Part shown: one piece after another, positions 43,496 to 53,658 of the stretch
How positions within the stretch are numbered: position 1 is the stretch's first letter
Layout: every line of letters begins with the position of its first letter
Source of the DNA: Verrucomicrobia bacterium Tous-C9LFEB
Lineage (GTDB): Bacteria > Verrucomicrobiota > Verrucomicrobiia > Methylacidiphilales > UBA1321
Reading direction: 5' to 3'
DNA length: 64,000 nucleotides
Assembly: GCA_002304345.1 (NCBI GenBank)
Contig: NEUU01000009.1
Location: 1-64,000, forward strand
Position numbers and translations under genes: made by a program
Notes under the pieces: generated by a model
The model's database searches: none
What the model was told of the DNA's origin: nothing
Seen by the model: only the letters and a program-made list of their open reading frames with translations

Positions 43496-44791
43496 TCACG
43501 GAGCAGCAGTGGCGCTGGCGACAAATAGGGTGGAAGCGAGTGGACGGCCAAAGGCAACGAAGTGTCCCTTCCGACGGACAAAGCCCAACCACGTACTGTA
43601 ACCACCGGCAGTCTTCATCGGGTCAAAAAGATAGATGTCGGGACCGCCGCGCGTATTCCCGTATTTACCGACGCTGCTACTTTGAGAACCGGCCATGATC
43701 AAGTTACCCTTGGCATCGGTGCCGAGGAAAATAGTGACGTGGGTGATGGGCGGATCGCGCTCCGGTTTGTAGGTATTTTCCCAGAATAACAAATCGCCGA
43801 CGCGCAGGTTGCGCTGCAGGTAGGCCATGTCGGGCTTGTCGTTGCCATCGAGAGGGACATCCCAAGCGCGATCCTGAATCTTCAAATTGTAGTATTGGTC
43901 CGAAGCGGTGCGGGGCAATTCAATCCCAGTGGCCTTTTTGTAAAGATAGCGGCTCGTATTGGAGCAATCCATATCCCAGGCTTTGCCTTCACCCGGCGGA
44001 ACCCAGCTTTCGTCATAACCGAGATCGAGTTTCGCCAGATTTTCCGCTTCGGCCAGCAGCCGGGCCTGCGCTTCATTGGGGGTCAGCTTGTGCGGAATAC
44101 GAATCACGGCATTGGGAGAAACGGGGTTTGCCGGGGTGGTAATCGGAGCTGTGGCTACTTTGGTCGGAGCCGGAGCTACTTCCGCTTTCACGACAGGCGC
44201 GGGAGTGGACATTGGGGCGGGAGTCGTGGCGACCACGGTCGGAACCGGTTGAGGAATCGGCATCGGGGTCGGGGTGGGCAGTGCCTGAGCTTGGGGCTGC
44301 GAAGTCGTCTGCGGTGGGCGATAGCTAAAACCGGGTTGGGGCAACATCAGGACTTGGCCCACATAGATGTTGTCGTTCTTCATCCGGTTGAGCGCCTTGA
44401 TCGCTTCGAGAGTGGTTCCATTGGCTTTGCCAATGCGGTAGAGATTATCGCCGGGTTTGACCGTGTATTTTTTGCCCGAGGCCGGTGGCAAGGTGCTGCT
44501 GGAAACGCTCGGCGTGGGGATTGCCGGGCGCGGCGTGGGAGTGGAAATAGCCGGGACGGGAGCGACGACAGGCTGGACCGTGGCAACAACAGGGCGTTGC
44601 GGTTCCGGGGTGACTTGCAAGCGTGCGGCGGAATCGCTCGTGATGCGGGCTGGGGAGGTCACGACAGGGGCGACTCGCGTAGAGGAAGTGGAAGACTCCG
44701 CTCCATAGATGATGGCGGTATCATTCCCCTTCATAACCTGCGGCAACAGAAGTAGAAGCAGAGGCCAGATGAATACGCTGCCACGGTTCAT
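43496..44791 (-). CDS. LysM and NlpC/P60-type peptidoglycan hydrolase
   Basis: The 431-residue protein has a signal peptide (SVFIWPLLLLLLPQVM), a Pro/Thr/Val-rich linker, a LysM domain (KKYTVKPGDNLYRIGKANG...QVLMLP) that binds peptidoglycan, another long Pro/Ala linker, and a C-terminal NlpC/P60-like domain with catalytic Cys in WDMDCSNTSRYLY and His in ITHVTIFLG. It would cut peptide cross-links in the wall. ATG 44791 is chosen; a longer frame starts at 44839. It converges on the preceding secreted-protein gene. Confidence 0.85.
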   Translation of the reverse strand: MNRGSVFIWPLLLLLLPQVMKGNDTAIIYGAESSTSSTRVAPVVTSPARITSDSAARLQVTPEPQRPVVATVQPVVAPVPAISTPTPRPAIPTPSVSSSTLPPASGKKYTVKPGDNLYRIGKANGTTLEAIKALNRMKNDNIYVGQVLMLPQPGFSYRPPQTTSQPQAQALPTPTPMPIPQPVPTVVATTPAPMSTPAPVVKAEVAPAPTKVATAPITTPANPVSPNAVIRIPHKLTPNEAQARLLAEAENLAKLDLGYDESWVPPGEGKAWDMDCSNTSRYLYKKATGIELPRTASDQYYNLKIQDRAWDVPLDGNDKPDMAYLQRNLRVGDLLFWENTYKPERDPPITHVTIFLGTDAKGNLIMAGSQSSSVGKYGNTRGGPDIYLFDPMKTAGGYSTWLGFVRRKGHFVAFGRPLASTLFVASATAAP

Positions 44792-44924
44792 GCCGATTAG
44801 TATACGCCAGATTTTACAGTTATGAAAGTAAAAAGTCATCGTGGTCCAAATCCTAAAGCTGTCCTATTAGACGCTGCGCGATAGGCGACGGTGGAATAAA
44901 AGATGCCAAGTAGGCAAAATTTGA

Positions 44925-45320
44925 TCAGCTCAGTGGCGGAACGAAGACGCGGAGCGGATAGCGAAGCTTGAGTTCGTCATCGAGCGAGATTTCGACGTGG
45001 TAGATGCCTTCGTCGCCGAACTCGAGACCTGCGAAAATATTGACGTTGGTGACGTGCGAATCCTGATCGCCAAGAGTGAACTCGGTGGTGGCGTGGACGA
45101 GGGTCTTGTCTTCGTCGGGATAGACGATCTTGGTGAGCTGGGTGAAACGACCGGAGCCGGAGCACCAGCGGGTCCAGACGCAAAACTTGAGCAGGCGCAC
45201 GGGCAGCGACGGCGCGCCGATGCCATTGATGATTCCCACGATGGTATGCGAACCGCTGGCTTCGACGCGGACATCTTCGCAAACAAACGAGGCTTGGAGG
45301 TCGGGGATCATGGAGGGCAT
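44925..45320 (-). CDS. DUF6941-like small protein
   Basis: The 131-residue protein contains SFVCEDVRVEASGSHTIVGIING and ends with a beta-rich part (YHVEISLDDELKLRYPLRVFV). The opening resembles the DUF6941 family, a widespread beta-sandwich protein of unknown function. No signal peptide is visible. It lies downstream of the peptide ABC permeases on the same strand with a 66-bp gap. Confidence 0.7.
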   Translation of the reverse strand: MPSMIPDLQASFVCEDVRVEASGSHTIVGIINGIGAPSLPVRLLKFCVWTRWCSGSGRFTQLTKIVYPDEDKTLVHATTEFTLGDQDSHVTNVNIFAGLEFGDEGIYHVEISLDDELKLRYPLRVFVPPLS

Positions 45321-45386
45321 GGGGAAGGTATTAAGTACGAAGTAGTAGGTACTAAGCAGGGAGTTGCAACCTTAATCGCGAGGGAA

Positions 45387-46292
45387 CTATTTCTTCTGGG
45401 ATCGGGGGTCCAGCGCATCGCGCAACGTGTCGCCGATGAAGTTGAGTGCCAGGAGGGTGAGCGCCATGAATCCGGCGGGGAAGACGAGGAGCCACCAGTA
45501 GATACGGAGCGGGTTGATGTACTGGGCTGATTCAGAAAGGATCGATCCCCAGCTTGGCGCGGGGGCCTGAACGCCGAGGCCGAGGAAGCTAAGGAACGAT
45601 TCTTCGAGAATGACGACGGGGATGGTGAGGGTGAGATAAATGAGAATGATGCCGAGCATGTTCGGCAGGAGATGTTGCCAAAGGATGCGGGCATGGGATT
45701 GGCCGAGGGCCTTGGCGGCTTGCACGAAGCTGAGTTCCTTGAGGACGAGCACCTGACCTCGCACGATGCGGGCCATGGTGAGCCATTCGACGAGACCGAG
45801 ACCGATGAAGAGCAGGAGGAGTCGCGCATCGGGAATGATGTCGTGCAGTCCGAGTTTGGTGATCCAGATATTACTGGGCTTCTCGAGTGCCGCGACGAGT
45901 ACGATGACGAACACAATGCGGGGCAACGAGTAGAGGACGTCTAGCGCACGCATCAGCACATTATCGACCCAGCCGCCGATGTAACCGGAGATGGCCCCGT
46001 AAGCAACGCCGATGGTCAAGCTGACGAACGCGCCGACGAATCCGACGAGGAGGGAAATGCGTGCGCCATAGAGCAGACGGGTGAGCAGGTCGTAACCGAG
46101 AAAATCGGTGCCGCACCAATGCTTCCAGCTCGGCGGCGAGAATTGCGGTCCCATTTCGTCGTAGCGATAGCCGGTGAAGCTCGGTCCGGCAATGGCCGCG
46201 ATCACCAGCACGACGACAAATCCCACGCAGGCGAGGAACGACGGATCGCGCCAGCAAGGCAGCTTGAGAAGATGCGGTTGATCGGAGGTCAT
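45387..46292 (-). CDS. Peptide-type ABC transporter permease (OppC/DppC family)
   Basis: The 301-residue inner-membrane permease has six helices after an N-terminal helix. The binding-protein-dependent transport signature is seen as EWLTMARIVRGQVLVLKELSFVQAAKALGQSHARILWQHLLPN, the EAA loop that docks the ATPase. It follows the second permease by 3 bp. Substrate could be peptides or related molecules. Confidence 0.9.
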   Translation of the reverse strand: MTSDQPHLLKLPCWRDPSFLACVGFVVVLVIAAIAGPSFTGYRYDEMGPQFSPPSWKHWCGTDFLGYDLLTRLLYGARISLLVGFVGAFVSLTIGVAYGAISGYIGGWVDNVLMRALDVLYSLPRIVFVIVLVAALEKPSNIWITKLGLHDIIPDARLLLLFIGLGLVEWLTMARIVRGQVLVLKELSFVQAAKALGQSHARILWQHLLPNMLGIILIYLTLTIPVVILEESFLSFLGLGVQAPAPSWGSILSESAQYINPLRIYWWLLVFPAGFMALTLLALNFIGDTLRDALDPRSQKK

Positions 46293-46295
46293 ACG

Positions 46296-47216
46296 TCAGC
46301 TATCGAGTTTGATTCTCCGGTCGAGAACGAAGTAGAGCACATCGACGACGATGTTAAAGAGGATGAGCGTGACGCTGTAGACGAGCACCGTGCCGCCGAC
46401 CATGAAGAGATCGCGGTTGAGCACGCTGTTAATGAAGAATGGGCCGAGGCCGGGAATCTTGAAAATTTGCTCCACGACAATCGAACCGGTCAGGATGCTC
46501 GCGGCGAGAGGTCCGCTATAGGAGACGACAGGAAGAATCGCCACCTTGAGGGCGTGGCGGAAAATGACGACATGCTCGGGAAGTCCCTTCGCGCGAGCGG
46601 TGCGGACGAAATCGAGTCGCAGTACTTCGAGCATGCTCGTGCGCATGAGTCGCGCGATGGTCGCTGCGAAGGGCAGGGCGAGACAGATGGCGGGGAGAAC
46701 GATTTGGTCAAGGTCTCCCCAGCCTGCGACCGGAAAGATCGGGAGGTAAATCGCAAAGACGAGAATCGCGAGCGGCGCGAGAATGAAAGCCGGCAGCGAG
46801 ATGCCGAGGAGAGCGGTGAACATGGCGGCGCGGTCCTGCCAGCCGTTTTGGTGGACGGCCGCATAGGAGCCGAGCACCACGCCGCTACCGAGGGCGATGA
46901 CAAAAGCGAGACTGCCGAGCGTGGCGGAAACGGGCAGTGTTTGTGCGAGGATTTCGTTCACGCTACGATTAAGGTACTTCGTCGAGAGCCGCAGATCGCC
47001 GCGCGCGAGATCGGAAAGATAGCCGGTGTATTGCTGCCAGAGCGTGCCATTAAGTTGATACTTGGCTTCCAGTTTTTTCAGCACGGCGGGCGGAATGGCG
47101 CGGTCGGCGGAAAAGGGATTTCCCGGCGTGAGGCGCATCAATAGGAACGTGAGCGAGATCACCACAAACAACACCGGGATCGCGAGCAGCAGGCGGCGTA
47201 GGATGAAGGTGAACAT
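46296..47216 (-). CDS. Peptide-type ABC transporter permease (OppB/DppB family)
   Basis: The 306-residue permease begins MFTFILRRLLLAIPVLFVVISLTFLLMRLTPGNPF, the characteristic N-terminus of the family. It contains the EAA region RLMRTSMLEVLRLDFVRTARAKGLPEHVVIFRHALKVA. It forms the channel with the next gene. No OppD or OppF ATPase gene is present in this window. Confidence 0.92.
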   Translation of the reverse strand: MFTFILRRLLLAIPVLFVVISLTFLLMRLTPGNPFSADRAIPPAVLKKLEAKYQLNGTLWQQYTGYLSDLARGDLRLSTKYLNRSVNEILAQTLPVSATLGSLAFVIALGSGVVLGSYAAVHQNGWQDRAAMFTALLGISLPAFILAPLAILVFAIYLPIFPVAGWGDLDQIVLPAICLALPFAATIARLMRTSMLEVLRLDFVRTARAKGLPEHVVIFRHALKVAILPVVSYSGPLAASILTGSIVVEQIFKIPGLGPFFINSVLNRDLFMVGGTVLVYSVTLILFNIVVDVLYFVLDRRIKLDS

Positions 47217-47226
47217 GGCGGAAAGA

Positions 47227-47362
47227 TTTTAGACGAAATTAACGGAATTTACGAAATTAAGGAAAGGTAAAAGGCTGGTGAAAAAATTAACGAGAACGTG
47301 TGATCAAAAGGAATCTTCGATGCTTTTCTCAATTTCGTAAATTCCGTTAATTTCGTCTAAAA
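47227..47362. repeat. 32-bp perfect inverted repeat flanking 72 bp
   Basis: The left arm 47227-47258 (TTTTAGACGAAATTAACGG...) is exactly complementary to the right arm 47331-47362 (...CCGTTAATTTCGTCTAAAA). The 72-bp centre has no gene. The right arm forms the last codons and stop of the binding-protein gene (ending FRRN). It lies between the binding-protein and permease genes. The length and perfection suggest a recent insertion, a MITE or an mRNA hairpin separating the binding protein from permeases. Confidence 0.8.
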
Positions 47363-48924
47363 AGTTCCCGCAGTGGATGCTCGTCGACGACGTTCGGTTC
47401 GAAGCCGCCGATCTTGGTGCGGTCAAAGAGGGCGATGCCAATGTAGTAGTAGAGCGGCGCAATCGGGGCGTCGCGTTCAACGAGAATGGTCTCGGCCTGC
47501 TTCAGCTTGGCCATGCGCGCGGCGGGATCGTGCAGGGTGTTCGCCTCGGTGACGAGCCGGTCGTACTCGGGATTGCTGTAGCCGGTGCGGTTGTTGCCGC
47601 GGTCGGTGATGTAGCAATCGAGAAAGGTGTTGGGATCGTTGTAATCGCCGACCCACGAGGAGCGGGCGACGTCATAATCGAGTGAGTCGAGGGTGTTGAG
47701 ATAGACTTTCCATTCCTGCGTGCGCAGGCCGACTTGGAGGCCGAGTTGATCGTGCCACATCGATTGAATTTCCGTGGCGATCTGTTTGTTCAGCTCGGAG
47801 TTGTTGTAGAGAATTTCAAATTTGGGAAAACCTTTGCCGTTGGGGAATCCAGCCTGAGTGAGGAGTTCACGCGCTTTGGCGAGATTGAGTTCGAGGCCGA
47901 CCGGTGGCGTGTAACCGGGGATGCCGGGAGGGGTGAAGGACCCGGCGGGTTGTTCACCGGCTTTGGTGATGCGTGTGACGATGCGTTCCTTGTCGATGGC
48001 AAGCGCGAGCGCTTGCCGCACCCGCGCATCGTTGAACGGTTTGCGGGTGGTGTTGAAGCGATAGAAATAGGTGGCGAGAAAGGGATTGGCCTGGAAGTAG
48101 GGCTGATTGCGGATTTCGCTGAGGAGCAGGGTGGGGATCAGACTCTTGTCAATGATCATGTCGGCCTTGCCCGCGTAGAAGAGATTGAAGGCGGTGCTGG
48201 CGTTGGAAATGGGGAGGGCGTCGATGATTTTGAGGTGGACGGTGTCGGCACGCCAGTAGTGGGGATTCGCTTTGAGCCGGATGAAATTATCAATGCGCCA
48301 ATCCTCGAGCTGGTACGCGCCGTTGGAAACGAGCTTGCCCGGTTTGATCCAGTCATCACCCCACTTGGCGATGCTCGGGAGGTGGACGGGTAGCAGTGTG
48401 GTGAAGGAGCAGAGATCGAGGAAGAAGGGGGTGGGATTTTTCAGCCGGACTTCAAGCGTGCGCTCATCGAGGGCGCGGACACCGACCTGTTTGAAATCGG
48501 TGACCTTGCCGAGTTTGTATTCCTCGCCCCGGTCGATGTAGTAGAGCTGCTCGGCGTACTTCGAGACGAAATTGGGATTGAGCACGCGCTCCCACGATTT
48601 CTCGAAATCGTGCGCGGTGACCGGATCGCCATTACTCCATTTCGTGTCGCGCAGATGAAAGGTGTAGGTCTTGCCGTCCGGTGAAATCTCCCAGCGCTCG
48701 GCCATGCCGGGTTGAATCGCTCCGGCGGCATTGCGGGAGGTCAGACCTTCAAAGAGAGCGAGACAGATGCGGCCATCGGGCTGGCCGGTGACGATGGCGG
48801 GGTCGAGGCTTTCGGGTTCGACGCCATTGATGAAAGTGAAGTCGGCCTTTTCGACGAGACGGGTGCAGGCGGAAAAAAGCACGAGCAGACAAAATGAAGT
48901 CAGGAAGAAAAGGCGTGCTCGCAT
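47347..48924 (-). CDS. Peptide-binding lipoprotein of ABC transporter (family 5)
   Basis: The 525-residue solute-binding protein has a signal peptide ending in the lipobox LFSAC, so Cys20 should be lipidated. Signature features are VEPESLDPAI, GLTSRNAAGAIQPGMAERWEISPDGKTYTFHLRDTKWSNGDPVTAHDF and the C-terminal DGGNNRTGYSNPEYDRL type. It captures oligopeptides or similar ligands in the periplasm and delivers them to the two permeases downstream. Its last residues are encoded in the arm of the perfect inverted repeat. Confidence 0.9.
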   Translation of the reverse strand: MRARLFFLTSFCLLVLFSACTRLVEKADFTFINGVEPESLDPAIVTGQPDGRICLALFEGLTSRNAAGAIQPGMAERWEISPDGKTYTFHLRDTKWSNGDPVTAHDFEKSWERVLNPNFVSKYAEQLYYIDRGEEYKLGKVTDFKQVGVRALDERTLEVRLKNPTPFFLDLCSFTTLLPVHLPSIAKWGDDWIKPGKLVSNGAYQLEDWRIDNFIRLKANPHYWRADTVHLKIIDALPISNASTAFNLFYAGKADMIIDKSLIPTLLLSEIRNQPYFQANPFLATYFYRFNTTRKPFNDARVRQALALAIDKERIVTRITKAGEQPAGSFTPPGIPGYTPPVGLELNLAKARELLTQAGFPNGKGFPKFEILYNNSELNKQIATEIQSMWHDQLGLQVGLRTQEWKVYLNTLDSLDYDVARSSWVGDYNDPNTFLDCYITDRGNNRTGYSNPEYDRLVTEANTLHDPAARMAKLKQAETILVERDAPIAPLYYYIGIALFDRTKIGGFEPNVVDEHPLRELFRRN

Positions 48925-48960
48925 GGCGGGTGATCTTACATATCCCGGCAGGAATCGTCA

Positions 48961-48984
48961 CCCCTCTTCGTGCAAGGAGAGGGG
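48961..48984 (-). terminator. Hairpin between secG and binding-protein gene
   Basis: CCCCTCT (48961-48967) pairs with AGAGGGG (48978-48984) over a 10-base loop. It lies after the secG stop and before the binding-protein start, on the same strand. It lacks a U-run, so it is only a weak terminator candidate. Confidence 0.35.
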
Positions 48985-49016
48985 ATTAGGCAAACAGAAG
49001 GCAGCTGACGTGCTGC

Positions 49017-49409
49017 CTATTTCTTGGCCGGAGCCGGTGTGGCGGCGGGGGCCGTCAGCGGGGAGGCGGTGTCCGGAGCCGGGGTCGTCGTCGCGGCCGG
49101 AGTGGCGGGAGCGGTGATCGGGGCGGCCAGGAGCGCCTTTTGCAAGGCGTTGTCCGCATTGTTGCGGGTGGCGTACAGCCGGGCGAGAATGATGGTCAAT
49201 CCAAAGAAGAGGATGGCCAGCCAGACGGTCGCCCGGACGAGTACTTGCGACGTTTGCGCGCCGAACATCGAGTCGGTGATGCCACCACCAAAGGCGGCGC
49301 CGAGTCCTTCCTGCTTGCTGCGTTGCATGAGGATGATCACGACCATGAGCAGGCACACCACGATGTGGATGCTCAGGAAAATACCGATAGCGATGTTCGT
49401 CCAATTCAT
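49017..49409 (-). CDS. secG: Protein translocase subunit SecG
   Basis: The 130-residue protein has two transmembrane helices with the family-typical loop: IHIVVCLLMVVIILMQRSKQEGLGAAFGGG...MFGAQTSQVLVRATVWLAILFFGLTIILA. It is part of the SecYEG channel. The C-terminal 45 residues form a Pro/Ala/Thr-rich tail, longer than in E. coli. It is the last gene in gap-pgk-tpiA-secG. Confidence 0.92.
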   Translation of the reverse strand: MNWTNIAIGIFLSIHIVVCLLMVVIILMQRSKQEGLGAAFGGGITDSMFGAQTSQVLVRATVWLAILFFGLTIILARLYATRNNADNALQKALLAAPITAPATPAATTTPAPDTASPLTAPAATPAPAKK

Positions 49410-49437
49410 AAGAGGAGGGGCACTATGGAGTGACGGC

Positions 49438-50208
49438 CTATTTCTCGCAAGAGTTTTTCACAATTGCGGTAAAGGAACGGGCATCCAGGCTGGCGCCGCC
49501 GACGAGGGCGCCGTCGATGTCAGGCTGGTTGAGGAGTTCCTTGGCGTTCTCGGGTTTGACGCTGCCGCCGTATTGGATGCGGAGCTTGTCCGAGATGGCC
49601 TGGCCGTAGATGTCCTTGAAGATGCCACGCGCGAAGGCGTGCACTTCCTGGGCTTGTTCGCCCGTGGCGACTTTGCCGGTGCCGATGGCCCAGACGGGTT
49701 CATAGGCGACGACGACTTCGGAAATTTCCTTTTCCTCGAGGCCGCTGATGCCGTTGCGGATTTGGGTCTCGATGACTTTCTTCCACTGGTTGGATTCGCG
49801 TTCGGCGAGGGTTTCGCCAATGCAAACGATGGGCTTGAGGGCAGCGCCGAGGGCGGCCTTGATTTTTTCCGCGACGAGCTTGTCGGTTTCGCCGAAGTAC
49901 TGACGGCGTTCGGAGTGACCGATGATGACGTAGCGGACGTAGAGGTCGCGCAGCATCGAGGCGGAGATTTCACCGGTGTAAGCGCCGCTGGCGGCCTGGT
50001 GAAGGTTCTGCGCGCCGAGCTTGATGTTCTGCACGTCGAGGAGCATTTCGCTCACGACGGAGAGGTCGGTGAAGGGAGGGGCGAGGACGATGTCGGCGTC
50101 GTCGAACTTGCCGATTTCCAGAATGAGGTCGTGCACGAGCACTTTGGCCTCACTGGCGGTCTTGTTCATTTTCCAATTGCCGGCGATGATTTTTTTGCGG
50201 TATGCCAT
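49438..50208 (-). CDS. tpiA: Triosephosphate isomerase
   Basis: The 256-residue TIM barrel interconverts glyceraldehyde-3-phosphate and dihydroxyacetone phosphate. It shows GNWKMNKT (catalytic Lys), YVIIGHSERRQYFGET (catalytic His), and VVAYEPVWAIGTGKVA (catalytic Glu) plus the phosphate loop GGSVKPENA and GALVGGASLDA. It is in the glycolytic operon, with a repeat-filled 206-bp gap to pgk upstream. Confidence 0.97.
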   Translation of the reverse strand: MAYRKKIIAGNWKMNKTASEAKVLVHDLILEIGKFDDADIVLAPPFTDLSVVSEMLLDVQNIKLGAQNLHQAASGAYTGEISASMLRDLYVRYVIIGHSERRQYFGETDKLVAEKIKAALGAALKPIVCIGETLAERESNQWKKVIETQIRNGISGLEEKEISEVVVAYEPVWAIGTGKVATGEQAQEVHAFARGIFKDIYGQAISDKLRIQYGGSVKPENAKELLNQPDIDGALVGGASLDARSFTAIVKNSCEK

Positions 50209-50414
50209 AAGGGGAGGAGCGTTCAGCGGTCAGCTTTCAGCTATCAGACAGAGTGCTGTCGTGAAGTTGTCGGGGGAGACTGTGTGCTCGGTGTGTTGTT
50301 GTCGGTTTGAAGTCTTCAGTTTGAGCTACCAGCTCTCAGCGATCAGCACTCAATCAGAAAGCCCTTCGGATATCTGACTGAAGGCTGACAGCTGATCGCT
50401 GACAGCTCTGTTGG
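50209..50414. repeat. Intergenic stem-loop and CTGATCGCTGAC-type repeats in glycolytic operon
   Basis: The arms 50331-50347 and 50391-50407 (GCTGATCGCTGACAGCT) form an inverted repeat of 17 bp with one mismatch and a 43-base loop. A related stretch, GCGGTCAGCTTTCAGCTATCAG-like, is at about 50225-50247. Placed between pgk and tpiA, a stem-loop here could stabilise or split the operon message. Similar repeats are frequent in environmental bacterial genomes, from general experience. Confidence 0.6.
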
Positions 50415-51632
<1,218 letters not shown>

Positions 51633-51661
51633 ATATAACCCGGGTAGGTGCGACGTTCCGG

Positions 51662-53204
<1,543 letters not shown>

Positions 53205-53504
53205 CTATTTGTAATCCGTTCGATAGCGTAGAATCATGGCGTTCAAGATGCCTTCAGTTCTCTCGATTTCTTTTACTTGATCCTGCGGACTGAGTTTTTG
53301 AAATTCCTTGAGCTTTTCCAGAACGGCGGCTTGCTTGCTGATTTCATTGTACAACAGAGTCTGCCCTCGAAGTGTCCTTGCTGCCTCTTCAGTTTTAGAC
53401 TGAGGTGCATAGGGTGGTGGTACTATCGGTAGCGTTGTTTCTGCGATCACTAGAATCGTGCACAGGGCCAAAAGGACAAAGACAGGCAGTATTGCTTTTT
53501 TCAT
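53205..53504 (-). CDS. Small exported protein, unknown
   Basis: The 99-residue protein has a signal peptide (AILPVFVLLALCTILVIA-E) and a short Pro-rich stretch, followed by a charged helical part with KLKEFQKLSPQDQVKEIERTEG. I recognise no family. It is a single gene with flanking spaces of 150-490 bp. Confidence 0.6.
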   Translation of the reverse strand: MKKAILPVFVLLALCTILVIAETTLPIVPPPYAPQSKTEEAARTLRGQTLLYNEISKQAAVLEKLKEFQKLSPQDQVKEIERTEGILNAMILRYRTDYK

Positions 53505-53658
53505 GATCTTCCCTCGTTCATGGTTTCACCATCGAAACACATTGTGCCGGGATTGATTAATGGCGCAAGCACATCTTCACTCTTGATTGCAAGCTATCGC
53601 CTCGATTGGCCAGACCGCTGGCGGTGAGGGTTTAGCGAGTTCTCAAACCAGAGCGGAA

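Noticed and set aside
50209-50414. Possible CRISPR array
   Set aside because: Repeats are short, unevenly spaced and in both orientations, with no regular spacers and no cas gene in the window.
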